Shown: one piece after another, positions 22,547-29,959 of the stretch
How positions within the stretch are numbered: position 1 is the first letter of the stretch
Layout: the number at the start of each line of letters is the position of its first letter
IMG/VR virus record: IMGVR_UViG_3300019776_000323
Span: 1 to 39,731 of that record
Strand: one strand, 5' to 3'
DNA from: a virus
DNA: 39,731 nt
Translations under genes and position numbers: made by a program
The notes under the pieces: model-generated
What the model was told of the DNA's origin: nothing
Databases searched by the model: none
Seen by the model: the letters and a program-made list of their open reading frames with translations, nothing else

Positions 22547-22998
22547 GACAAGCAAACATTATGAATGATGGGGAAACTAAAACTATATCGCACACCAAAT
22601 AAATGGGCCGGGTGCGCCTGATACTCCGGGGTAATGGTATCAGTCACCGCCTCGACTTCCGGGTCTGCAATGTCGGTATTCAGTAAGGCTTTGATAAACT
22701 TGATGGCAAGGGTACGCATCGGGTCAATGTAGGCCGGTTCTACTGCTAATGATCTCCAGTTGTTGGTATCTTCCGGGATCCTGCGAAACACAAACCCGCT
22801 GATGGTGACCACTTCTTTGCGCCTGCCGTTTAAGGTAGTACCGGCACTTGAGAAAGGTAATACAAGGTTAACGGGGTAATCGGTAAAGGCATACTTGTCC
22901 ATGAAGGATTGAAACTCCTGCGCATTGGCAAAGGCCAGCGTGGTGATGCCTGCCGCTGTGTTAGCCGTTTGTATTGCCTGCAGTACTGTTGATGCCAT
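22543..22998 (-). CDS. Head-tail junction or tail terminator-like protein
   Basis: This 151-residue protein starts MASTVLQAIQTANTAAGITT. The middle reads beta-rich with KEVVTISGFVFRRIPEDTNN, and the end (FGVRYSFSFPII) resembles a strand-rich terminator/neck fold. Its start lies 38 nt inside the frame -1 extension of the upstream gene. By gene order after the connector it likely helps close the head or cap the tail. Confidence 0.5.
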   Translation of the reverse strand: MASTVLQAIQTANTAAGITTLAFANAQEFQSFMDKYAFTDYPVNLVLPFSSAGTTLNGRRKEVVTISGFVFRRIPEDTNNWRSLAVEPAYIDPMRTLAIKFIKALLNTDIADPEVEAVTDTITPEYQAHPAHLFGVRYSFSFPIIHNVCLS

Positions 22999-23278
22999 GC
23001 CAGATTTCGTTAAAACGTTCTCTAAATTCCTGCCTTTCCTTGTTCTCTACCGCGAAGGCGATAACGGTTTCAAAACTTACCTTCCAAAACACTTTATCAG
23101 GATTCATCGCAAAACGTTCTGCGAAATTTCCGACCAGCGTTAAGTCTTCAAAGGGTATGAGCCGGTTAACTTTAGCGAGTGCGGCCACATTCTTTCGCAT
23201 ATCTGCGTAAGGCTGTTTTGGATTTTCTGCCAGCTGTTCGTTGGCTTCCTTCCATATTTTGACACACTCGCAAATAAA
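22961..23278 (-). CDS. -1 frame extension of the 23140-23778 gene (105 codons)
   Basis: After re-reading the T at 23278, the -1 frame runs FFICECVKIWKEANEQLAEN and on through RLIPFEDLTLVGNFAERF to NSTAGNTNG, ending at 22961. Charge and hydrophobic patterning read like a real helical domain. The frame 0 tail of the same stretch (ASVSKYGRKPTNSWQ onward) does not. With the 167 codons before the slip this gives a 272-residue product. No independent start of good quality precedes it (ATG 23200 is internal). It is either a programmed frameshift product or the normal protein if the T run is misread. Confidence 0.65.
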   Translation of the reverse strand, partial: FICECVKIWKEANEQLAENPKQPYADMRKNVAALAKVNRLIPFEDLTLVGNFAERFAMNPDKVFWKVSFETVIAFAVENKERQEFRERFNEIWHGINSTAGNTNG

Positions 23279-23778
23279 AAAAAACCTATTGGCCTGATCA
23301 GGTAAGCGGGCATCTTCTCAATGTCTGCCTTAAACTCCATCGCCCGCTCATAGTTAAACTTCTTCTCGTCATACAATGGCTGTAAATAGATGGCCACTGC
23401 ATCCGAAATCTTCTCATCCTGATAGGCTGCCCCGCTGAGTAGTTGCTTTAAATGGATATTCTGCCCGATGGACAAACTATCTACCCGCTTAGGTATGGTG
23501 ATCATCCTTTTATTGACATTGAGCACCGTGGGTACTTCGGCAAACTTAAATTCCTGCTCGTATAACCACCGTATGCAATTCCAGATCGTGACCTCATTCT
23601 CTGCCGTGGCCTGAAAGTCGTTGAACTCTGTGCCGCTCAGAATCTGGAATATCTTGAAGTGATCCCGGTTGTCTACGTCTTTGGCAAACTCAGGCACAAG
23701 TCTTTCCCATTGCTTCGTGGTAAGTTCCTCAAAGCAGGAAGGGATTTCATGCCGCTTGCCGTTGATGATTACAACCAT
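23140..23778 (-). CDS. Putative tail-assembly/connector protein, frame 0 product with slippery site
   Basis: The 212-residue product starts MVVIINGKRHEIPSCFEELT. Residues 1-165 are helical with conserved-looking ELTTKQWERLVP and LSGAAYQDEKISDA. This type is known as an uncharacterised protein of Bacteroidota phage tail modules. Around codon 166 the frame crosses nine Ts and then encodes 45 residues of poor coding character. A short product plus a -1 frameshifted longer product is the hallmark of tail assembly chaperones (gpG/gpGT). This is the best candidate here, although the tape measure lies 5 kb away. Confidence 0.6.
   Translation of the reverse strand: MVVIINGKRHEIPSCFEELTTKQWERLVPEFAKDVDNRDHFKIFQILSGTEFNDFQATAENEVTIWNCIRWLYEQEFKFAEVPTVLNVNKRMITIPKRVDSLSIGQNIHLKQLLSGAAYQDEKISDAVAIYLQPLYDEKKFNYERAMEFKADIEKMPAYLIRPIGFFLFASVSKYGRKPTNSWQKIQNSLTQICERMWPHSLKLTGSYPLKT
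23276..23284 (-). promoter_or_regulatory. T9 slippery sequence (-1 frameshift or transcriptional slippage)
   Basis: In the coding strand the frame reads GGT TTT TTT TTA. T-TTT-TTT is an exact X-XXY-YYZ heptamer in frame 0, so a one-base backward slip keeps perfect codon-anticodon pairing in both sites. A nine-base run also promotes RNA polymerase slippage. No clear downstream pseudoknot was worked out. Confidence 0.6.
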
Positions 23779-23903
23779 AGATTGAAACCAAGTTTAAAGC
23801 ACACCCATAGCAACTTCATCAATGCCCCGAAGATGATCATCAGCCCAAAGAACACCGAACACACTACACTTAACCAAAAAACATTTTTAACCTTTTCAAT
23901 CAT
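23769..23903 (-). CDS. Small membrane protein, one long TM segment
   Basis: The 44-residue ORF, MIEKVKNVFWLSVVCSVFFG onward, is hydrophobic almost throughout and ends FKLGFNLWL. Its ATG overlaps the connector stop (ATGA) and its end overlaps the next start by 10 nt, so it fills what would otherwise be a gap in the operon. A membrane peptide here is unusual. Role unknown. Confidence 0.5.
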   Translation of the reverse strand: MIEKVKNVFWLSVVCSVFFGLMIIFGALMKLLWVCFKLGFNLWL

Positions 23904-24439
23904 ATACCAAACGAGTTTAGTTTACCTGGTTGATTAAAGTCTTCAAACGCATCCCATGCCGTATACGTCAGGTAATTGGCCTGCATGAATCCCCAGAAGG
24001 TGTTTTCATAATGGCGGCTGTTGCCTACCTTATCCGAATAGATATTGTACGCCCGCGCGATTACGTTGGCCGGGTTTAAAATGTTGAAGTCTGTTTTCTG
24101 ATTAGTGCCAATGCCGATGTTGGTAGTCTTATAAGCACTGTCTCTTAACCATAGTGCATAGATAGCCGGAACGAGGAAATCATTTAGCCCCTCATATTTG
24201 AACGTCTCCCCTCCATAGGTATATTCTGCCCCGTCCCGGATGTCTATGTATTTCTGTGCCGGATTTACACCCTGAATGGCTGTATTAAATTCGGCATAAA
24301 ACTCCCATCCCATCAGGCGTTTGAGAATTTCCTCCTCTTTGTCCTGAAGATACCGCTGAAACCAGGTGCTTTCATTTTGGTTGGGCACAAGGTAAGGCGG
24401 GTAAATGAAGTCGTATTCGTCTACAAATAATGCAGCCAT
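23900..24439 (-). CDS. Head-tail connector (gp6-like)
   Basis: This 179-residue protein, first gene after the major capsid gene, has long helices separated by aromatic loops (YPPYLVPNQNESTWFQRYLQ; DFLVPAIYALWLRDSAYKTT; HYENTFWGFMQANYLTYTAW). Size, position and helix pattern match the adaptor protein that docks onto the portal in HK97-like phages, in the form common in Bacteroidota phages. Confidence 0.65.
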   Translation of the reverse strand: MAALFVDEYDFIYPPYLVPNQNESTWFQRYLQDKEEEILKRLMGWEFYAEFNTAIQGVNPAQKYIDIRDGAEYTYGGETFKYEGLNDFLVPAIYALWLRDSAYKTTNIGIGTNQKTDFNILNPANVIARAYNIYSDKVGNSRHYENTFWGFMQANYLTYTAWDAFEDFNQPGKLNSFGI

Positions 24440-24442
24440 GTG

Positions 24443-24473
24443 GAATAAATTAAAGTAGCCTTACGGGGCTACT
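24443..24473 (-). terminator. Terminator-like hairpin after the major capsid gene
   Basis: Read leftward: AGTAGCC (24473-24467), loop CCGTAA, GGCTACT (24460-24454), then TTTAATTTATT. The 7-bp perfect stem with an interrupted T tract should terminate partially, raising capsid message over the connector and tail genes downstream. Confidence 0.7.
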
Positions 24474-24481
24474 GTTAAAAA

Positions 24482-25702
24482 TTAAGATGCACCGTTTCTC
24501 AATTGCAGGATAGCGGCATCGATGTCCGTTACCTTACAGAAAGCGTACTGATCCACGTTTCTGATCAACAGCGCAAGGCGTTGTTCAGCAAGGATAGTCA
24601 TGGCGTTCTGTACAAACTGATCGTTGATCCAGCCCATTTCGATTGTCACTCCTTCAAGGTCGTAGATCGTACCAAAGCGGAAGTCACCCACCAGCATGGT
24701 ATTCTCTGTTACCTGTGAGGTTTCCACTACACGCATGCCATCAATAGACGCAGGTGTTCCCCAGTTCGGGTTCACATACACGCCATCGGTAGCCTTTGTA
24801 GTTTTCAACTTATAGGCATCGCGCGGATTGATCAACACGACATTAGGCATATACTTGCTCTGTCTGTTGTCGCTGATGTCTACCTTTACGGCAGCCGCCA
24901 GGTCATACAGGTTTGCGGTTGATCCTACTGCATCGCCTACATAATCGAAGGCATAAGCGGAAGTATAAACGCCCTTGATGTTAGGGGTGTTTCCGTTACC
25001 GTCCCACAGGTCGGCATCCACTTTCAATGCCAGGTTCACGTTCAACAGGCGGTTGATTTCTGACTGGATGAAATACACGTCTTTCCATGCTTCTTTAGTC
25101 ACAGGGATAGAATCGGCAATCTTCTCAATTAAGCAGGTTCTTTCTACCCATGAGATAGCAGATTCAGGCTTAACCGCACTTTCGGCAGTGCCGGCAGCGT
25201 TGCGGGTGATGCTGTTCTGATCATAGTAACGGATCACGCCATTTGATGACGGGCTTACTTGTGCATGGGTAAACAATCCGCTCATCACGGTTCCCAGATA
25301 AGGCAACTGTCCGATTTCAGCAAGGCGTTGCGCCATTGTAGAAGACTGCACCGCTGCGCGGGTTACCTCGGTTTTGTTCACATGGATTTTTACATTTTGT
25401 CCACCGCTTGCAAGTTTGGCGATTTCTTCAGCCTTCTCTTTCACGATTTCTTCCATGCTCTTTTCAGACTTTGGACCCTGGAATAACTGGCGCATTTCCA
25501 GACCTTGCTTCTCTACGGCATCGGTCAGCTTCTTGATGGTGTCATCTTTCAACTCCATCTTAGTCAGGATTTGACCTAACTCCTCTTTGGTGATGGCCCC
25601 GGCAGTAGCTGCTTGAACTTCACTCTTCACTGTTTCTTTGATAGCTTCCCCGTTAGCCTTGCTAATCTCCTGAAGTATCGACTTAAATTCATTTGCTTCC
25701 AT
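24482..25702 (-). CDS. Major capsid protein, HK97 fold
   Basis: The 406-residue protein has an N-terminal helical region (about 1-100, coiled coil, Lys/Glu-rich), as in HK97 delta domains that act as internal scaffold and are removed by the protease. The shell domain follows with LGTVMSGLFTHAQ, the typical IEKIADSIPVTKEAWKD stretch (about 193-209) and MPNVVLINPRDAYKLKTTKA. It ends with AMTILAEQRLALLIRNVDQY, a classical Phage_capsid C-terminal pattern. Upstream lies the prohead protease; downstream a terminator-like hairpin. Confidence 0.9.
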   Translation of the reverse strand: MEANEFKSILQEISKANGEAIKETVKSEVQAATAGAITKEELGQILTKMELKDDTIKKLTDAVEKQGLEMRQLFQGPKSEKSMEEIVKEKAEEIAKLASGGQNVKIHVNKTEVTRAAVQSSTMAQRLAEIGQLPYLGTVMSGLFTHAQVSPSSNGVIRYYDQNSITRNAAGTAESAVKPESAISWVERTCLIEKIADSIPVTKEAWKDVYFIQSEINRLLNVNLALKVDADLWDGNGNTPNIKGVYTSAYAFDYVGDAVGSTANLYDLAAAVKVDISDNRQSKYMPNVVLINPRDAYKLKTTKATDGVYVNPNWGTPASIDGMRVVETSQVTENTMLVGDFRFGTIYDLEGVTIEMGWINDQFVQNAMTILAEQRLALLIRNVDQYAFCKVTDIDAAILQLRNGAS

Positions 25703-25711
25703 AATTGGTTT

Positions 25712-26536
25712 TTAATTTTTTGGTTTGTAATACTGACTCACTAACTCTTTCAACTGCGCTGGAGTGATCTGATCGGCTCCTTCCTTTTTTGGAGTGGTAT
25801 TACTCACCGGCTCCTCTTTTGTTTCTATTACTGATTGAGTAGGCGTGATGTGGTTCGAACCTCGCACAACCGCACTACCCTCGATAATCTTTGCTTCCTG
25901 TACAGCCCAGAAATAACCTACCTCATCGACATCGGATTTGTTTACGATGTCCGGGTAATACTTCTCCCATACCTTATACTCTTTCTCATAGCGGTCATCG
26001 TTGACGGCTAAATCAACTTTCACATACCGCATGCCTACGCTGTGATTCTTTACCTTGCCTTGTGCATAACGGGCAAACATATCCGGGCTTTCCGCTTTAC
26101 TGATGACGGAATCGAACACCAGTGCCTGAGTTTGCCCGGCATAGTCATATCCTAAATCTGACCAGTTTACCTGCTTGGCAAAGGCTTTCACATTATCGGA
26201 TATGATCCCCTCAAATGAAAAATCATGTTGATTGACTAGATAAAAATCTTTTGTTTCCTTTAAGGACTTGTTCCATAACTGATCAATGTGAACGTCTCCG
26301 TGCGAATCGAACAGCTTGGTGGTGTTGATGATCGAGCGGACTTTTATTTTAGTGGCCGTTTCGCTGATGGTTTCGGATTTGGTTACCTCCCCTTTATCGT
26401 TTACCAATGAAGGGGAATAGCTGATCGCATCACCGTGCTTGATGGTGCTTTTCTTCTGTGCCAACAATGCAGACTTATTTGAAATAAGCCAGTCGATTAG
26501 TTGGCGTTTGTCTGCAAAGTCGGGTACTTGTATCAT
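25712..26536 (-). CDS. Prohead maturation protease (U35-like)
   Basis: In this 274-residue protein, His104 in YLVNQHD and Ser166 in NHSVGM match the His/Ser pair of HK97-type prohead proteases. A DSHGDVH segment lies near 77-83. The last 45 residues are low-complexity and charged, a likely scaffold tail. It would cleave the capsid N-terminal region during head maturation. It starts in ATGA overlap with a 20-codon ORF that follows the portal gene and ends 9 nt before the capsid gene. Confidence 0.82.
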   Translation of the reverse strand: MIQVPDFADKRQLIDWLISNKSALLAQKKSTIKHGDAISYSPSLVNDKGEVTKSETISETATKIKVRSIINTTKLFDSHGDVHIDQLWNKSLKETKDFYLVNQHDFSFEGIISDNVKAFAKQVNWSDLGYDYAGQTQALVFDSVISKAESPDMFARYAQGKVKNHSVGMRYVKVDLAVNDDRYEKEYKVWEKYYPDIVNKSDVDEVGYFWAVQEAKIIEGSAVVRGSNHITPTQSVIETKEEPVSNTTPKKEGADQITPAQLKELVSQYYKPKN

Positions 26537-26595
26537 TTTAAAATAATTTTATGATCCCTGATCGTCTTTTCTTTTATTGCCTTTAACTTCCTCAT
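26533..26595 (-). CDS. Possible 20-codon coupling ORF between portal and protease
   Basis: MRKLKAIKEKTIRDHKIILK fills the gap. It is preceded by GGAGGAG, the strongest Shine-Dalgarno-like run seen in the late operon, 8 nt after the portal stop. Its stop overlaps the protease ATG (ATGA). It may serve to deliver ribosomes to the protease gene. There is no evidence that the peptide itself acts. Confidence 0.3.
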   Translation of the reverse strand: MRKLKAIKEKTIRDHKIILK

Positions 26596-26602
26596 CTCCT
26601 CC

Positions 26603-27826
26603 TCACTTAGCTTTGGCAATGTTGAGCCGTTGGAGTTCTGCTTTATATTCATCTATCGTTATTGCTTGGTCTTGCAATGCTTTACTCAATGCCGTCACCA
26701 TGTTGTTTAGTGTTTCACTTCTCAGCTTGATGTCCTCCTGGAAAATCGGGAGGTGTGAAAAGTCGGCAACGATCTTGATTTTACTGTCGGGGAAGAACTT
26801 ACTGTTCAACGCCATGCACCATTCATTTGCTTCCGGAATGATGGTTGATTCATAGAGTGATTTCCTTGCCTGATTCTGATTCTCAAATGTGGCCCCTTTT
26901 TGCCTTGTGAACATTTCGGAAGGCACACCGTAGGAATCGAGTATCTTATTGAAGTCCTCTTCGGTTTCCTGAAAGAGTCCGAGTTTATCGGGGTTTACGC
27001 TCATCTGCTGCCAGCGTAGATTGGCACTGGTGATGATCACCTGGAACTGACCATCCAATCCCCCGTATTGATTATACTTATCCTGTACGTCTTTGATTTC
27101 CTTATCTTCCAATGGCAGACCTGCCCCTACGCCATCGGTAGACTGGTTAGAAAGGATACCCAATGCGCCACGGTATTTTAAGATGATGCCCCGTGATTCA
27201 TAGGCCATCTTGATATTCTTGATGGCTGCCCCTAATGACTTCATTTTGGATTCACCCTTAAGGATGTTCTTCCCGTTGGGTTCCATGATGGTAACATTGT
27301 TGTCGTTGAGGTGAAGAATCTGGTTGACATCCAGCGGGTACTTATAGCCGTCCTGCTCAAACCAGTATTTGATATTCTGCGGTTGCTCGGCCCATGACCA
27401 GAAAGGCTGATTTTCATCATACTCCTGATTGATCAGGTTAGGCGGTAAGGAATACAGGGCTTTGGTTCTGTCCCATCCGAAACCTACCGGGCTAAGTGAA
27501 TAGATATATTCATTACCGTATATCTCATGGAATAGCTTGGACTGACGGATAAACTCCTTTTGATCCTGCATCCAGTTAGGCTTTTTGAGTACATCGGGCA
27601 ACAGATCAACCTCCTCATTTTTTTCGTTGACGGTCTTCAGGCGGCCATTGCTCATGGTGCGGGCCTTTAAGGATATGACCGCATTGAGTTCGGGAACGGT
27701 GTTAAATGATTTTAGGTAATCAAACTGCGCCCACAGATCGGGTGTAACAAGGGGATAGAACGTGGAAGCACCAAATTTCTTTGGCTTCCACATATTGGAA
27801 ATAACATCCGTTATCCAATTTCCCAA
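26603..27826 (-). CDS. Portal protein (HK97-like)
   Basis: The 407-residue protein shows typical portal features: KLFHEIYGNEYIYSLS (about 97-112), LDVNQILHLND (about 165), a helical stem region and RQKGATFENQNQARKSLYES (about 315-334), the usual 'n.e...r.f...ti.P' segment. It would form the dodecameric DNA gate at one head vertex. It lies between terminase and protease, in the normal head-gene order. Confidence 0.88.
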   Translation of the reverse strand: MGNWITDVISNMWKPKKFGASTFYPLVTPDLWAQFDYLKSFNTVPELNAVISLKARTMSNGRLKTVNEKNEEVDLLPDVLKKPNWMQDQKEFIRQSKLFHEIYGNEYIYSLSPVGFGWDRTKALYSLPPNLINQEYDENQPFWSWAEQPQNIKYWFEQDGYKYPLDVNQILHLNDNNVTIMEPNGKNILKGESKMKSLGAAIKNIKMAYESRGIILKYRGALGILSNQSTDGVGAGLPLEDKEIKDVQDKYNQYGGLDGQFQVIITSANLRWQQMSVNPDKLGLFQETEEDFNKILDSYGVPSEMFTRQKGATFENQNQARKSLYESTIIPEANEWCMALNSKFFPDSKIKIVADFSHLPIFQEDIKLRSETLNNMVTALSKALQDQAITIDEYKAELQRLNIAKAK

Positions 27827-27865
27827 ACTTGGTGATTTATATTAGTTTGGCAAATATGATAACTA

Positions 27866-27885
27866 ATTGGGATTAAATTCCCAAT
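27866..27885. promoter_or_regulatory. 20-bp palindrome in the terminase-portal gap, possible portal promoter
   Basis: ATTGGGATTAAATTCCCAAT has perfect 7-bp arms. Read leftward, TTG inside it is followed after 23 nt by CATATTTG, near the TAnnTTTG -7 pattern, about 25 nt before the portal start. Further TTGGGAAT-like copies lie nearby (around 27904 and at the portal start). This is a candidate late-gene regulatory site. The 90-nt gap is notable because most late genes overlap. Confidence 0.35.
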
Positions 27886-27916
27886 GATGTAAGATTATTT
27901 CATTTTGGGAATATTA

Positions 27917-29083
27917 TTAATCTTTTCTCAGATTGGAAATAGCGGCATAACGGGCAGCAGATAAGGCGTGATCAAATCCATCGATGGGTTCATCCAGCCT
28001 GATGCCTCGTATCTCACGCCAGCGATAGTTGGCCTGCTCCTTTCGGAGTTCGGGACTGTCTACCATGTGAATCTTGTATTTCTTCATCAGGGAAATGCCG
28101 TAATTGATTGACCCGTGGAACTTGTTAACGGCCAGCACGCGCAATCCTGCCCGCCTTAAATCGCTGATCATGCCAGGGTCGGCACTGTCACACCATACCG
28201 ACTTATCAGGGACTAATTGCCGGAATACCGGGATGACCTCGTTACTCGATGGGGTGGGTTTATAAAACAGGGATTCGATATACAGGTTTGTGCCGTCTAT
28301 GCCCAATCGTACCAGTGATGTAGGGTCGTTGGTATAGCCCCAGTCAGCCCCGAAATAGACCTTTTCAATGTTTTCTGGGAACTTATCCACCCATGTAACA
28401 TGCTGAAAAATAAGCCCTTCAGGAGCGGAGCGCAATCCGAGGCCGTAGACATTCCACATATAATCATCTGCCGTGCCTTGTCTTATATTTTCCTCGGTGG
28501 GTTCATAGCTGAGAATCTTGCGCCTTTCGGCCTCGCTTACATTGGGGTTATCCTTGAAGGTGGTAGAAAGAAATCCTACATCATCGCGGGGCTGAAGGCG
28601 GTCGTATATCCAATGGTCTGTAAATTTAGGGTTGAAGTCTACCCACCAGAACTTGCGGCAGCGCATCTCCAACTGATCGAATATTTCGCGCGATACGTCT
28701 AAGGCTTCATTGATGTAAAAGTAATCCGAGGAAGCCCCGTGAAACTTAGACGGGTTATCTGCCCCTAATAAATTTATCTTGTTGCCGAACAGCTTAAACT
28801 GGGTGACCTCCTGCTTCATGGCAAATGGCGAAGCAATACCGAAATCAGGTAAACGCCTGTTGAAGTCATCGTATAGGGTAGTCTTAAAGCTGTTGTAGGT
28901 TTCCTTAACAATGTTGATGGTCGATCCTGTCTCTACCCTACTGCATAGATAGACGATAAAATCCACCGATGACCATGTTTTGCCGGAGCGGGAAGAACCG
29001 GAAAGGATCACCCCGCGCTTGCCTTCCTTGAGTGCTTTGTGGAGGTAGGTTAAATTAGGGTTGATTATCCGTTTCGGTTTCAT
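27917..29083 (-). CDS. Terminase large subunit
   Basis: In this 388-residue packaging motor the N-terminal ATPase has Walker A GSSRSGKT (29-36) and a Walker B-like DYFYINEA (121-128). The C-terminal RNase H-like nuclease has acidic residues at Asp248 (FGADWGYTNDP), Asp300/Asp303 (WCDSADPG) and Asp372 (DGFDHALSAARY). This is the PBSX/Terminase_3-type arrangement. Its start overlaps the small subunit gene by 29 nt. Packaging mode (cos or pac) cannot be read from the sequence. Confidence 0.9.
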   Translation of the reverse strand: MKPKRIINPNLTYLHKALKEGKRGVILSGSSRSGKTWSSVDFIVYLCSRVETGSTINIVKETYNSFKTTLYDDFNRRLPDFGIASPFAMKQEVTQFKLFGNKINLLGADNPSKFHGASSDYFYINEALDVSREIFDQLEMRCRKFWWVDFNPKFTDHWIYDRLQPRDDVGFLSTTFKDNPNVSEAERRKILSYEPTEENIRQGTADDYMWNVYGLGLRSAPEGLIFQHVTWVDKFPENIEKVYFGADWGYTNDPTSLVRLGIDGTNLYIESLFYKPTPSSNEVIPVFRQLVPDKSVWCDSADPGMISDLRRAGLRVLAVNKFHGSINYGISLMKKYKIHMVDSPELRKEQANYRWREIRGIRLDEPIDGFDHALSAARYAAISNLRKD

Positions 29084-29372
29084 CCAGCGGGAATAAATCT
29101 CCTACCTCTTTTCGTTTGTCTATGAACTCGGTGGTGATCTCCTGTTTTGCCTTACCCTCAAGCCTGTCTATAACTTCCTGAATGGCTTTTAAATCACCCT
29201 TTTCAATTGCCAGGTGCACCAGTTTGTTCACCAGCTTGGCGGCATTATCGCCCTCCTCCAGTTTCTCGCGTAATAGCGTGGAAAGCCATTTAGAGCCGGG
29301 ATTGCCCTTTCTGTTAATCCTTTCAGGGTTTGTATGGAATCCCTGACCTGCTATATTTTCGGGATTTGGCAT
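29055..29372 (-). CDS. Terminase small subunit-like protein (DUF5681 N-terminus)
   Basis: The 105-residue protein is MPNPENIAGQGFHTNPERIN onward. The GxGF..NPeriN..G.pgs pattern is the DUF5681 signature, a DNA-binding domain frequent in small terminase-like proteins. The rest is helical and charged. I chose ATG 29372. A longer version beginning at a TTG (29408) would include the promoter-like palindrome. It is the first gene of the head operon, preceded by a good promoter candidate. Confidence 0.65.
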   Translation of the reverse strand: MPNPENIAGQGFHTNPERINRKGNPGSKWLSTLLREKLEEGDNAAKLVNKLVHLAIEKGDLKAIQEVIDRLEGKAKQEITTEFIDKRKEVGDLFPLDETETDNQP

Positions 29373-29391
29373 TTTCGTAGTGTTTACGTTG

Positions 29392-29438
29392 TGTGCAAAA
29401 TTGCACAAAATTACCTCAAATGATCTTTATTAGCCCAA
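29392..29438 (-). promoter_or_regulatory. Putative late promoter with palindromic operator
   Basis: Read leftward: TTG near 29438, a 22-nt spacer, then TAATTTTG (29413-29406), an exact TAnnTTTG match. A perfect 7-2-7 palindrome TGTGCAAAATTGCACA (29392-29407) overlaps the end of the -7 element and the start-point region. It lies in the only real gap (38 nt) between the glycan block and the terminase gene, so it likely gives the morphogenesis genes independent control. Confidence 0.5.
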
Positions 29439-29959
29439 CTTTCACCTTTCATAATCCGGTAACTATGCCAAAGATACGCACCTTTGATGATTTTAATGCT
29501 ATCCTTAGCTTTCCGGCTGAACTCCAGATCAAATAACAACCCTTTGTCGTTAAAAATTTCCTTTTGAAATCCACCGTGCTCCTTCCATGTCTTCTTTTGA
29601 AACAGCATAAAGAAGCCTGGAACCTGCATCCCAAGTTTACATTCCCCGTTTGGGAACTGATCGGCTAATTTCTCCGCCATTACAATATGGCGTTTGATCT
29701 CATCGCAGGGATCTGGGTTTTTTCCTATTAAATGACTATGCAATCCAATGCGGTTAGTCATCGCACCGAACATTTTAGTACCGGGGTTATTCTCAATGGC
29801 CTTGTCGATTACGGCATAGGTCTTGGGACTCAGGATCATCGCGTCATAATCCATGACCTGTATCCAATCCTCATCATTGGGGACGATTTCACAATGGGCG
29901 TTAAGCTGTGTGCCGAATTGTGACTTATCCACGCTAAAAGGCTGGAATCTGAAGATCAT
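29411..29959 (-). CDS. Glycosyltransferase-like protein (GT2/GT-A type)
   Basis: In this 182-residue protein, WIQVMDYDAMILS (about 32-44) supplies a DxD (Asp37, Asp39) for metal and nucleotide sugar binding. FGAMTNRIG (about 64-72), VPGFFMLFQKK and a C-terminal AYLWHSYR pattern match a compact GT-A family common in phages and Bacteroidota. The start overlaps the previous gene by 26 nt. It is the last gene of the glycan block, next to the late promoter. Confidence 0.7.
   Translation of the reverse strand: MIFRFQPFSVDKSQFGTQLNAHCEIVPNDEDWIQVMDYDAMILSPKTYAVIDKAIENNPGTKMFGAMTNRIGLHSHLIGKNPDPCDEIKRHIVMAEKLADQFPNGECKLGMQVPGFFMLFQKKTWKEHGGFQKEIFNDKGLLFDLEFSRKAKDSIKIIKGAYLWHSYRIMKGESWANKDHLR

Noticed and set aside
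22961-23200. Independent 79-codon gene starting at ATG 23200
   Set aside because: The same frame is open and protein-like well upstream of that ATG to the T9 run, so it is more likely the end of a frameshifted or continuous protein than a separate gene.
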